Assembly: GCA_015146655.1 (NCBI GenBank)
Contig: VKHL01000131.1
Span: 17,451 to 81,450 of the forward strand
Direction of reading: 5' to 3'
DNA: 64,000 bases
Origin: Ochromonas danica
Taxonomy: Eukaryota > Sar > Chrysophyceae > Chromulinales > Chromulinaceae
In this document: positions 1 through 9,603 of the stretch, piece after piece
Layout of the letters: each line of letters starts with the position of its first letter
Numbering within the stretch: position 1 is the first letter of the stretch
The notes under the pieces: model-generated
Told to the model about the DNA's origin: nothing
Seen by the model: only the letters and a program-made list of their open reading frames with translations
Databases searched by the model: none
Translations under genes and position numbers: made by a program

Positions 1-282
1 GCTGCTGCTGTGTCTTCTCTTCCATCAGAGTCATTACCGCAGCATCCTCGCACAGAGTTTATTGTGATGAAGAAGCCCAAGGCGGGGTCAGCTTACAGTG
101 GCTTGGACTACTGTCTCCTTGTGCTGAACGTGCTGGCCTTCTTGGGTATTCTCTCTGCCATACTCACCTTATTCCTACTCTACTTGCGTCACTCCTGTAG
201 GATGGCTCCTCTAGAGGCAGTCAGCTATTACAATGCAGGAGGCAGTCTACATGCTCTCTTTGGAAGACTGTGTGTGCGATGA
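1..282 (+). CDS. C-terminal end of an unidentified membrane protein (partial)
   Basis: The reading frame is already open at base 1 and ends with TGA at 280-282, so only the last 93 residues are seen. A strongly hydrophobic stretch of about 24 residues (LLVLNVLAFLGILSAILTLF and neighbours) lies about 40 residues from the end. It is preceded by a basic segment (MKKPKAG) and followed by Arg/His, which fits a single transmembrane helix. The short tail has no motif I recognise. The gene lies upstream of, and on the same strand as, the HspBP1 homologue. AATAAA at 340-345 could serve its 3' end processing. Family not identified; that it is coding rests on the composition and the clean TM helix. Confidence 0.5.
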   Translation, partial: AAAVSSLPSESLPQHPRTEFIVMKKPKAGSAYSGLDYCLLVLNVLAFLGILSAILTLFLLYLRHSCRMAPLEAVSYYNAGGSLHALFGRLCVR

Positions 283-604
283 GAGAGAGCAGATGAGGCT
301 TTCTTATGAGAGATGAATCTACTATTCACAATTAAGTCTAATAAAGTTTCTTCATTTTCTTGGTTGTGGTCCGAGGTGCTAGTCAATAACCAGCAGGTGT
401 AACATGTGCTGCGGCTGTAAGTCATCCCCAAAGTGCCAGATTTGGCTTCTGGGTCTTCTGGAAGGTTCTGTCTCTGTCTCTCTCTCATCCAATCGAATTG
501 AATAGTCAGCCTGTCCGCACATTCATTTGGTTTAGGCGCTCTAGCGTATTGCTCACACAAGCGCTCTTTCTTCCAGTTCCTTTTCAAGTAGTAATCGTTT
601 GATA
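283..604. other. Intergenic, no gene seen
   Basis: About 320 bases between the partial membrane protein and the HspBP1 homologue. It contains an AATAAA hexamer (340-345), 58 bases after the upstream stop, and a pyrimidine-rich tract ending TTCCAG (about 565-575) just before the next start. That tract could be promoter sequence or a 5' UTR splice acceptor. No other coding signal is seen. Confidence 0.5.
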
Positions 605-1764
605 ATGAGTGCTCCCCAATGGCTGGGCTTGCTGAGATGGTCTCTGGCCTATCAAGACGGGACCCAAACCTCTCAATTCAACCAACTCTCTGAGCAGGAT
701 CGAGAATGGCTGGGGAGTGTTTTGAAGGAAGTGGTCAAGGATGAAGCAGAGCGTATGAATGAGATCATTCTCTCTTTGCAAGAGAAGCACCAAAGCGGGG
801 CTTTTCAGTCGCAACAAACTGAAGCCTTCAGTTTACTCGAAGAGCTGCAGGATATCATCGAGCAGGTGGACATGGCGGAGATCTTTGCCAAGTTCCATGG
901 AAGCAGACTGCTGCTGCTCCTTCTGGAGGACAAGATAGCCGTGCCTCTTACAGTTCGCAAGCAGGCCGCGGTCGTCCTCGCCACTTTGACACAAAACAAT
1001 CTTGTCGTGCAAGACAGCCTTGCAAAGCAGGATGTTTTGGAGAGACTGATGGCAGTCTTCCTGGAGGCTCAGGATGTTTCCCTCTGCTTGAAGGTGAGAT
1101 GAACCTGTTCTCCCATCCCATTTCAACTCAACCTCACCCTCACCCTTTCTCTCCTCCTCCGGAACAGGTTCACTATGCAGTGTCTTGCTTGGTGCGAGGC
1201 CACGCTCTCTTGGAAGAGAAGTTCTTCCAGTCCTTCTTCCTGTCCTATCTTAGTCATATTGCTAGTCTCCCCGATCACTTGTCTTTATTCCACAAGGCCT
1301 TCTTCCTGTCTTCCTCGTTGATTTCCTCTGATACGGCGACGGCGGACCGTGTTGAGAGGATGGTGGACCTGCTGTTGCCGCTGGTTGTGCGACAGCCAAG
1401 CAAAGACATCTTGCTCACCCTCTTGCACACGGCCTATGGGTATGATCACTGTCATCAGAGCCCCTTCAAGGAGAGGCTCGAAGCGCTCTTCCTGCAGGAA
1501 GGTGATAGTAGTGAGTTGGGAGAAGCTTTGGAGGAAGTCAGGCAGTGCTTCGAAAGCCCTTGCACTGCTTGGTACCCAAATCCCGAGGCAGCACGACGAC
1601 TGAACGAACTGCGACAACAACAAGCGCAATCGTCAGAAAGCCAGATAACAGGAGATGTTGGATCGTTGGCATTAGTTGCGCCACCATCATCGGTCTCGCT
1701 TCTTCCTGCCAACAACAGCAATGATAATGAGGGAGATAGTGTCCCTGCTGCATTATCGCAGTGA
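605..1764 (+). CDS. HSPBP1: HspBP1/Fes1-type Hsp70 nucleotide exchange factor
   Basis: Two exons, 605-1093 and 1168-1764, joined in phase 0 across a 74-base GTGAGA...CAG intron; 361 residues. The start is the ATG at 605 (MSAPQWLGLLRWS). The N-terminus, LLRWSLAYQDG followed by LSEQDREWL, matches the Fes1/HspBP1 opening (LLKW-S, then SEE-R-WL). The rest is helical armadillo-type repeat: LLEELQDIIEQVDMAEIF, VRKQAAVVLATLTQNN, and after the splice VHYAVSCLVRGHALLEEKFF, equivalent to the ISCLVR repeat of human HspBP1. Family members are cytosolic or ER proteins that clamp the Hsp70 nucleotide-binding domain and release ADP. There is no signal peptide, so a cytosolic role is inferred. The last 60 residues are low-complexity and probably disordered. 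Length is close to human HspBP1 (about 360). Confidence 0.85.
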
Positions 1765-2427
1765 TTTCTTACGATGATGCAGTGACACGATTCTTTGCAT
1801 TAGGATGAGATGCACCTGTTGGCTGATACTTCTACCTCTTAGCTTTGTCCTGCGAAGTGACCCCTGTATCTTCGATGAGTACTAGGATATTAGATCGAAG
1901 CATGATTAAGGGGAAATGGTAACAAGAGCAGTAGCAGCACTAGCAAATTCGTACTCTGTTGAGTTCTCCATTCTATCAATGAAACCTTCGTGGCTGTCTT
2001 CAGTAGACAGCAGTGTCTATGTAACAAGTCTTAATTCGCGCTCTTGTCTTCGCTTGAAACTGTAACTAGTTACTCTTAATTACACAGTGTGATGGGTATT
2101 GATAGCAATTTCGATTCGTGTGGAAACGAGACCATAAAGCCCATCATGAAGCGGTTCCAGGCCATGGCGTCGTAGACCTTTTCAGGCCATTTTACTTGTA
2201 CAGTAGTGTGGACGACCAGTCTACGGGAAAGAGGAAAGTATGAAAACCAGGGTTTCAACTCTCAACTCCTTGTGAAATCCTGATTGCTGCTATTATTGTT
2301 TTCCCGCGCCAGTGAACCTCTCTCCACACCAACCAAAAACCAAAGTTGACCAAGAGGCCATTTCTCTCTGGCAACCTTCACTACAAACACCTGCTTGCTC
2401 GGTCTTAAGCTGTTGAATTAGTTGATC
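1765..2427. other. Intergenic, no gene seen
   Basis: About 660 bases between the HspBP1 and NOP53 homologues, transcribed in the same direction. No reading frame with family resemblance or RNA gene is apparent. The last 100 bases before the NOP53 start are pyrimidine- and CAACC-rich, as in other presumed promoters here. Confidence 0.5.
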
Positions 2428-3597
2428 ATGTCAAAGAAGCGTCAGCGCCGAATCCAAGAGACAAATGCGCTCTATGAAGAGAGTGTCCATGCCCAAGCAG
2501 ACGGACTGGGTCGCCGAGACGACGCAGATCTCTTCGTGGTTGACCGCGAAGGTAGCAAACGCGCTCGAAGAAAGATACAGGATGAAGTTTTGCCCAAGAA
2601 GGAGGGCACCTATCTGTCGGCCTCCGACAAGGCCGTTCTCAAGAAGATCCAGCAGCAGCAACATGGGAAGCAGATCTCGCCTTCATCTTCCTCCTCTGTA
2701 CTTCCTCGCCATGCTACGGGCAAGGTGTCGTCGCCCCTCGAAGATCTCTGGGCTACTGAATCTGTCCCAGCTTCTGCCGCAACCTCCTCTACCACTGCAA
2801 TTGTTAGTGTGCAAGCTGGAGGAGAAGGAAGCAGAAGGACGAAGCAAGCAGTGGCTGCGGGCAATCGCAAGTTGAAAAAGCCGCTACCTGGACAATCTTA
2901 CCATCCCAGCCAAGCAGCTCATCAAGATGTCCTAGCCGAGGCTCTCGCCAATGAGCTCAGACGACAGGCGCAAGAGAAGGACAACGAGAAGGTGGACCTC
3001 AAAGCCATCCTCGCTGACAGCCGCGCGGTCACTCATCTTTTCCTCAATGACAGTCACGACGACAGCGACGATGATGAGCAAGAGGAGGATGGTGATAAGG
3101 AAGAAGAGCATAGCGACAGCAATAGGAAGGAGAAAGTGCGGCCCAGTAAGCTCACCAGAGCTCAACGCAATCGCCAACAACAGTTGCGCTCACAGGCTGC
3201 GCATCTGGTCAAGAAGAAGAGAGAAGCTCGTCTCTTAGCCTCCATTGACCAGGTCAAACAAATTAACCGATTGATTGATCAAGAAGAGGCTAAGCGAGAG
3301 CAAGAACATGCGCTGCGCCAACTACAAGCCTCTTCGTCGTCCTCCTCCACTAGTGGGGGTAGTGGAGCTGCTGTCTTAGATGTGAACCAAGTTCCTCTGA
3401 GTGATGAACTGCATGGTAGTCTTCGCCTCGTCAAGGCGAAGGGCGTACCACTGCGCGATGCTGTGCAGTCTCTCATCTCATCCGGACAGGCCAACAGCCA
3501 ACAGCGTTTGGGCCGCTTGAAGCGCGCACATCCTCACAAGGGCAAGAAGATTAAGTGGGTGGCCAAGTATAAGTACGGCCAAGCGAGTGAGAGGTAG
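2428..3597 (+). CDS. NOP53: Ribosome biogenesis protein NOP53 (GLTSCR2 family)
   Basis: Single exon, 389 residues, ATG at 2428 (MSKKRQRRI). It is very rich in Lys/Arg/Gln/Glu with an acidic Asp/Glu block around residues 208-235, typical of nucleolar factors. The C-terminus matches the NOP53 signature: VPLSDELHGSLRLVKAKG, then a basic RLGRLKRAHPHKGKKIKW segment, as in the SDEL-SLR...KFKRKYK ending of animal and yeast NOP53. Residues 35-39 are LFVVD, fitting the arch-interacting motif (LFxxD) with which yeast Nop53 docks the Mtr4 helicase of the nuclear exosome during 27S/7S pre-rRNA processing. The predicted role is 60S pre-ribosome maturation in the nucleolus. The gene converges on DRC8 with 243 bases between the stops. 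Confidence 0.85.
   Translation: MSKKRQRRIQETNALYEESVHAQADGLGRRDDADLFVVDREGSKRARRKIQDEVLPKKEGTYLSASDKAVLKKIQQQQHGKQISPSSSSSVLPRHATGKVSSPLEDLWATESVPASAATSSTTAIVSVQAGGEGSRRTKQAVAAGNRKLKKPLPGQSYHPSQAAHQDVLAEALANELRRQAQEKDNEKVDLKAILADSRAVTHLFLNDSHDDSDDDEQEEDGDKEEEHSDSNRKEKVRPSKLTRAQRNRQQQLRSQAAHLVKKKREARLLASIDQVKQINRLIDQEEAKREQEHALRQLQASSSSSSTSGGSGAAVLDVNQVPLSDELHGSLRLVKAKGVPLRDAVQSLISSGQANSQQRLGRLKRAHPHKGKKIKWVAKYKYGQASER
2530..2544 (+). other. Arch-interacting motif (LFxxD) codons within NOP53
   Basis: Codons 35-39 encode Leu-Phe-Val-Val-Asp. In yeast, Nop53 and Utp18 carry LFxxD motifs that bind the arch (KOW) domain of Mtr4. The position near the N-terminus in an otherwise low-complexity region matches yeast. 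Binding is inferred from the motif alone. Confidence 0.6.
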
Positions 3598-3840
3598 CGT
3601 CTTGTTGGAATGGTTGTTGTGATAGCCGAGGAGGAATGATAGATGATAGTGATGATGTAACTAATTGATCAATCTCTTGCTACTCCCCGCGTCACTCCAT
3701 AGGTTTCTTATTTTCATTCACAGTGTTTATAGCATGGTGTTAGCAGTCATCTAGTGAGAAGCAAAGAGATGGAGTTATTATTGTTAGAAATCATATATGT
3801 GCATATTTTCAGAGTGACGTTCTATAAGCTGCTGCCCCAG

Positions 3841-4338
3841 CTATGTACTCTGCCAGGTCTGGCTGTTCTTCATGAGCATAGCCACGTAGTCCTCGTAGTA
3901 GATGTTGCCCGTCTCGGGGTCCTTCGCCACAAGGAGGAAGGCCTCCATCTCCTTGGGGCGGAAGGGCGTGCCTCTTGTTGTCATGACTTCCTCGAGGAAT
4001 TCTGCAGAGAGGTAGCCCTGGTTCTCACTGTCCAGCGCTCTGAAGGCCTGGAGGAGGACATCCCCGGAGTCAGGCGCACACTCCTTGGTAGCCAGTAGGT
4101 TCTTAACTTTCTTTTCGAACTTATCGTAACTAATGAAGCCAGTGGGCTCCTCGTCTTGCATTTGAGGCAGCAGGTCCAGGACGAGCGAGCGCTCGGTGGG
4201 AAAGACCCCCAGAGAGCGCATTACCGTGCCCACCTCTTCCTGGATAATGGCATCCGCCTTGTCCTTGTCAAACAAGTCAAAGGCTTCCCGAATACGGGCT
4301 TCAGTCTGCTCGATCCATTCTTGAGATTTCGTCTCCAT
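3841..4338 (-). CDS. DRC8: Dynein regulatory complex subunit 8 (EFCAB2/DRC8), EF-hand protein
   Basis: Single exon, 165 residues, close to human EFCAB2 in length. It is calmodulin-like with degenerate EF-hands. The segments IREAFDLFDKDKADAI, VGTVMRSLGVFPTE, EEPTGFISYDKFEKKV and DVLLQAFRALDSENQGYL line up block by block with EFCAB2 (IGTIIRSLG-PTE, EEEPTGYIRFEKF, DVLLRAFEVLD--GFL). The first loop (DKDKADAIIQEE) lacks the Gly usual at its sixth position, and the last (DPETGNIYYEDY) is the closest to a Ca-binding consensus. DRC8 sits in the nexin-dynein regulatory complex of motile 9+2 axonemes, so the organism should build motile flagella. It is head-to-head with the 738-aa protein, starts 232 bases apart, so the two may share a promoter. 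Confidence 0.87.
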   Translation of the reverse strand: METKSQEWIEQTEARIREAFDLFDKDKADAIIQEEVGTVMRSLGVFPTERSLVLDLLPQMQDEEPTGFISYDKFEKKVKNLLATKECAPDSGDVLLQAFRALDSENQGYLSAEFLEEVMTTRGTPFRPKEMEAFLLVAKDPETGNIYYEDYVAMLMKNSQTWQST

Positions 4339-4570
4339 CTGAAGACGTTCGTTAGTTCTTGTGTTGGAGAAAAACTGAAAACAGGGTTTGAAGAGGGAGA
4401 AGCTGGAGTTATAAACAATAAACTACTACATTCTTGGGACGCCCGTTTCGACAACATCTTCCGATTCGGGCATTTTCATCGTCCAAAACTCGCATATTGC
4501 CTCTACAAAAGTCTCACCTGGACCTCGGCCACTTCAACGCATTCATTCAATCGAGGAAAATAAAAGCGAA
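4339..4570. promoter_or_regulatory. Putative bidirectional promoter (DRC8 / 738-aa protein)
   Basis: 232 bases separate the divergent start codons at 4338 (minus) and 4571 (plus). No TATA consensus stands out. The tract next to the plus start is CATTCATTCAATCGAGG. The call rests only on geometry. Confidence 0.4.
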
Positions 4571-6886
4571 ATGGCCCTCTCCTCTTCTGCTCTTCTTAAT
4601 TCCCCGTCTCCCTCTGCTACCCCGTGCTCTCTTGCTTCTCCCCTTCTTCCCTCTGCCCCTGCTGTTCCTGATGGGACTTATCCTCAAGTCATTCTCTTCA
4701 ATGACGCCCAAGTCTTCTGGAGGTGTCGCACAACAATTGAGCTGGTGATGGTGGAGCACCACCTCCCAGACAGCTTCACAGTCTTGGAGGTCATTGCCTA
4801 CGACCCTCTTCTTCAAGATGAAGCGCCTCGTCTCTATCTTGAGGTTAATGCGTTGGAAGCTAGTCTGCAGCCAGCCCTACTCTCTCAACTCCAGCGAGAA
4901 GAACTGAAAACAAAGTCATTGGGTGGTATCTTTCAGTCTGAAGATCGATCTCATGTCCTATTGCAGGACCTGAAGATCGACTTTGTGCTAACTCGACTTC
5001 ATCTCAATACTAAGAACCAGAACAACGTGGAGAAGTTAAAGCAGTTGCTCACTGAGAAAGAGAGTCAATGGGGTATCTCCATGATTACTCATTTTAATGA
5101 CGTTAAGGATCCCGAGACGGGGCAATTAAAGATATTATTGCCTGAAAAGCCTCCAATGCTATTGCCTGCTGTGGTCAATCACTCTTCGAAGAGGTGAGCG
5201 GTGACTACGCAATTCCCTTGCTGATAACTGATGAATTACTTGCTAGTCACCCTGCCACTCACACTATCATTGTTGCTTACTGTCTGTGTTAGGAGTGAGC
5301 ATAGCTGGCTGCTGGTGAAGAAGTTATTGAAAGTGCCAAAGAATTTCCATTTGAGACGATCATCATCTCACGACAGCAATGGCGATCACATGCCAACTCT
5401 CTTCACTGTGCACTCCTCCTCCTCTGCATCCATGGATAGCGGTGCTACATTAGTAGTTGACACGACCAACCGCGGAGTGATGGTGGATAACTCAATCTCC
5501 TCCTCTCTGTCTCCTATTCATGAGATAAATTTAAGAGGGGAGAGGAAGTTGCCGCCACAGCCCACCTCTTCCTCCGCTTTCTCACACTCTGCTGATGCTG
5601 CCTACTCTACCCCTTTGGTTGCTTTATCATCACTGGATACTTCCTTTCTGCCCATGGGGGCGGTGCCGAGCATGCCTGCCACCCCGATGATTGCTGGCGG
5701 TGGTGGCCGTCCTCTTGCCATCAACACCAACGCTTTTTTCAATCATTTCCACCTCCTCCCCACACACGATGACAATGCTGCTAGCTCTGTGCCATTACTC
5801 ACTGATGCTACCTACACCACCAGTGTGGATAATCAGCAACACAAAGTGGAAGGACATGGCAGTGCTATTCGCCTCTTCCCTCTACATCGTCGCAGTCCCA
5901 AGACCAACGACCTCAGTCTTGACGGCAACAGATCTCCTTCAGAGACTAGAGGAGGGGAGAGGAAGATATTAAGCTTCTTGAACACGATCTTCCATTCTTC
6001 TAATTCGCCCAAGGCCCAGGATAGTCATGCGAGTCGAGAAGAAGGGGTCGCTCCTCTCAAACCATTGCACGGCATTCTCAAGACTCCACAGAGCTCTAGC
6101 TTGCCTTCAGGTAGTGCTAGCATGAGGGGGCGATCTTCCAGCTCTCCAGCTCTTCCTCGTGCAAGTACTCCTCTCAGTGTGAAAGGGGGCAAAGAGGGCG
6201 CTTCCGCCAGTACTGCCTCTCCTTCACCCTCTTTGCCTCTGAGCCACCCTAACACACCTTTGGAAGGCAGTAGATCAAGTATAAGGAGCGTCCTCCTCCC
6301 ACCCTTATCTCCTCCATCACAGCAATCATCCGTAACTACTACGACCAGTACGACCACTAATGCAACCACCGCCACTCCTGCTGCCGCTCCATATACTTTC
6401 GCTCGTTGTCAAGCTACCTATTACCACAATCTTCACTCCGACCACAAGAAAAACTTCCAGCAACGCCTGCAGCGAATGAGAAGTGTACGCGGTCGTCTGC
6501 TGGTGGGTAATGAGCTGGAGGATACAGGGGAGGTGTCAAAGTGGGACGAACAGCAAGAGGATCAAGGGAAGAACAAAGAGCATTCCTGTTCCTCCTCCAC
6601 CTCCTATCATTCCGAGGATCCATCCCCGCCCACAAGACTATCCCTGGAAAAGGAGGATAGTGATGATAGTGGCAGCGACAGTGAGAGGTGCCCTACAAGG
6701 AAATATTTTGACACCAGCGCATTGCATCAATCTCAGCTGTCCGATCAAGACTCTTCTTCAGTAGCCTCTTCCTCTTCAACTTATGTGACTCATCAATCTC
6801 CTCCGCCTTTGCTCACTCAAGGCAGTCTGCAGAAACTCCACTCTTTTGTATCCCTAGTGGCCCAGCGAGCTTCCATGAAAAACTAA
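4571..6886 (+). CDS. Uncharacterised 738-aa protein, conserved-looking head and disordered Ser-rich tail
   Basis: Two exons, 4571-5193 and 5293-6886, joined in phase 2 (AG|G, Arg) across a 99-base GTGAGC...TTAG intron. I do not recognise the family. After a short Ser/Pro leader, residues 36-170 look like a folded domain: VILFNDAQVFWRCRTTIELV, then LEVIAYDP, EAPRLYLEVNAL, and ISMITHFNDVKDPETG. The FWR...LEVIAYDP...APRLYL arrangement suggests a small beta-rich domain. From about residue 225 onward the protein is a long Ser/Thr/Pro/His low-complexity tail with acidic patches and no TM helix. Its divergent pairing with DRC8 raises, but does not prove, a flagellar role. An in-frame ATG at 5231 inside the intron could give a shorter form, but the spliced form is favoured because both exons carry coding composition. 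Confidence 0.65.
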
Positions 6887-8154
6887 GGAATCCGTCCATT
6901 AAATTGTCGGGATCGACAAATATTTGCTCCTTTGCTCTATCCTTCCGAACTTCTACTTTCTGTTATGTTTTATCAAGTGGTTATCAGCACACTACACTAC
7001 TTCCGTTATAATTATTGTATATAATGCATGCTATAATATTACACCACACTACACTCTATACCATACCATATCAATGCTGCATATGCTATCTACATATTCT
7101 CCAACAATTGCGCATACGCGCGTTGAGATATGATGCTGCCGATATCAACCAGTTACAATAAATTGTTGCTGTTGTTGCATCCATGGCGCTTGTTGGGTTT
7201 TAGTATATTGTTTTGATTGCTATTATTGCTGTTCCTTCTCCTGCTTGCGATTTTGATTTTTACCATAAAGTTGGCCCTCTGTGGCAGCTGTTTAAATGAC
7301 TATTTTTGATGCTGATTTCTCTATCATCTGGTCTTGTTGGGCAAATCGTTCATCTGCATCCATGTATTTCACCTCTATTTTGTGGATGGATGGGGACTAA
7401 CGATCCTCCCTTTATCTGTCTTTTGTGATGACATCGTAACATTGTGTTATGTTTGATCCTTCTGTTCTTATTAAATCCTTTCTGTGTGTGGGCAGTGAAG
7501 TGCGAACTACTCTGTGGAGCTGGGGACTGGGATCTATCTTGTGTTGCCTCCATTGGGTCAACTGGGTATATCCGCTGCTCTGCGTGGTCAAAACTCAACA
7601 TGTTTGCCCCGCTTTTGCTTTAGTCGTAGTTATTTTTAACCAAAAGTAGTTATTTTTAACCAAAACAAAGATTCTTATCACTCTTCCTCTCTGTTGCTGA
7701 ATGTCATAAGGAGCTTTTGCTTCGCTTCACACAACAGTCACCCAATGCCTTTGTCTATTTTACTCAAGCTCGGAAAGCCAAGTACAGATGGTCAACATGG
7801 TTGCCCTAAATTTTGTTAGCACGAAACACCACAAACCTCATAACGATCACAATCCAAACTGAGGCGTGTGCGTAAATTGTAAATGTTCAGACTTGATAGG
7901 TTTCTCTCTCATAGCGCATCTCTCATAGCACTACACTTTTAACCTTCACCTAACTGTTAGAATCTTTTGAGTCGGAGCACGATCCATTTTGCGTTTAGAC
8001 TGCAGTACCGGTACCTGTTTACTAGTACTGTACTGCCGGCTGTAGTATTTTGCGGGCTATATTACTGTTTTGCGTGTGAATGTAGTTGTGGTGGCCAGCC
8101 AAGAAAGTTCTCATCAATCAACACATCATCACAGACTTCCAGCACCAATTGGAC
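6887..8154. other. Intergenic, one 20-bp tandem duplication
   Basis: About 1.27 kb, AT-rich, between the 738-aa protein and HGH1. No credible exon. At 7626-7664 a 20-base unit (GTAGTTATTTTTAACCAAAA) occurs twice in tandem. The 6920-7100 stretch is dense in TATA/CACTAC motifs and is probably 3' flank. Confidence 0.5.
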
Positions 8155-9451
8155 ATGAGCGACGTGCTGGATATCAACGTGGAGGAGATCCTCAATGGAT
8201 TTCGTTCCATCCAAGGCAATGATCAACGCCTTCTCCTATTAGAGCTTCTTGCCAACGTTCTCGCCCAACAAGAGGAGAATCAGGAGAAACAGGAACAGCA
8301 GCAACAGGAGCCCAAAGAAGGGCAAGAGCATCAGCAGGAGCAGGAGCGAGAACAAGAGCAGAATAACGTGGGCCTGGATGATGCCACGGCTTCCCAGCTC
8401 TTCTCTACCATTCTCTCCTTCCTAGACAATGGCATCCTCTCTGAGAAGCGACAGGCGCTGCGCAAGAAGCTGCTGCAGACCGCCTTTATCGTTTTAACCA
8501 ATGCTACGAAATCGCAGCATCTGGCTGAGCTCTTTTACTCGGTGGCCCAACTCGCTTCTCCCACAGCCGCGTGCTACACCTACCTCGACACCTTCTTGGC
8601 ATACAACCCACAGCTCGAGTTGCAGGAGGAGGAGGAGGAGGAGGAAGGGCAGATAGAAGAAGAGGATGAGTGGCAACACGTGGGATCTCTAGTCTGCAAT
8701 CTCTGTCAGGTGGAAGAGGGCAGGAAGATCTTCTTGAAGATGAGCGATGACCGAATGTCTCTGTTGGTCAATCAGATCAGATCCAAGTCTCTCTATCGCC
8801 GCCGAGGTGCTATTGGAGCTATCCGAAGGTGAGGGAGAAAAGAAGAAGAGGGTGCTTGTCTGTCCAAAGCTAATCGACTGCTTCTGTGTGTGTACGAGTA
8901 GTTGTCTCTTCGACCCCAGCTGCCATTGGTGGGTAGTAGAGGAGTTGAACATTGTGCCTTGCTTGTGTTTGCCTCTCGTCGTGGGGCCAGCCTTCTCAGA
9001 AAAGGTAAGTTCTCTTGGTGTTGCTGAGTCTGTCTATCTCTATCTATCGTGCTTATGGTGCGTGATCGGGTAGGATATGGATGGCATGGATCCTCGACTC
9101 TGGCTGCAAGCCTCTTCTTCGTCATCGCCTGCCAAGCCTCTCGAACGCAACCCTGAAATCCAAAAGATGCTATTGGACTGCCTCCTCCTGCTTTGCCAGA
9201 GCCGTCGCATGCGCGAGAGACTAAGGCAGAAGAAAGTCTACCCCATCCTGCGTAACCTTGATCTTATCATCGAAGAAGACCAGGAGGCGATCAGTCTCGT
9301 CATCCTCGATGTTGTCAACTTCCTCATAGGTGATGAGGATCCTTATGAGATGGCTGAGGAGAAGAGGAAGGAGCAGGAAGAGGAAGAGAAGAAAGGAAAG
9401 CAGCTAGAAACAGCGACAGCAATAACACAACTTGAAGGGGAAGTAAGGTAG
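8155..9451 (+). CDS. HGH1: HGH1 homologue (eEF2 folding factor, DUF383/DUF384)
   Basis: Three exons, 8155-8828, 8902-9004 and 9074-9451; 384 residues. The first join is phase 2 (AG|T, Ser) and the second phase 0. The start is the ATG at 8155 (MSDVLDINVEEIL). Diagnostic HGH1 blocks are HVGSLVCNLCQVEEGRKIF, then across intron 1 RRRGAIGAIRSCLFD (the family's GGVAGTLRNC-FD), ELNIVPCLCLPLVVGPAFSE (ILPFLLLPL-GPEE--E), and in exon 3 EIQKMLLDCLLLLCQSR and VYPILRNLDL (the family's RGVYPILREL). Yeast Hgh1 is an armadillo-repeat adaptor that brings nascent eEF2 to the TRiC/CCT chaperonin. A 60-residue Gln/Glu insertion (about residues 38-75) and Glu runs are lineage-specific low complexity. Cytosolic. 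Confidence 0.87.
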
Positions 9452-9603
9452 TGTCTAGCTAGCATCTGTATATTTATATCTGCACCAAATCTGCCAGTAT
9501 CTCACTCTTCTAGTTAAATCGCACGCACCACAATAATAGATGACAACTTCCTCCAAAAGCAGAAGCGAATCAGAACAGGAAAACTGACTTGAGCTATCAG
9601 ACG

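Noticed and set aside
5231-6886. Separate 551-codon gene starting at 5231
   Set aside because: The proposed first residues lie in an intron with GTGAGC and TTAG borders. Splicing restores frame with the upstream exon and gives an integral 738 codons.
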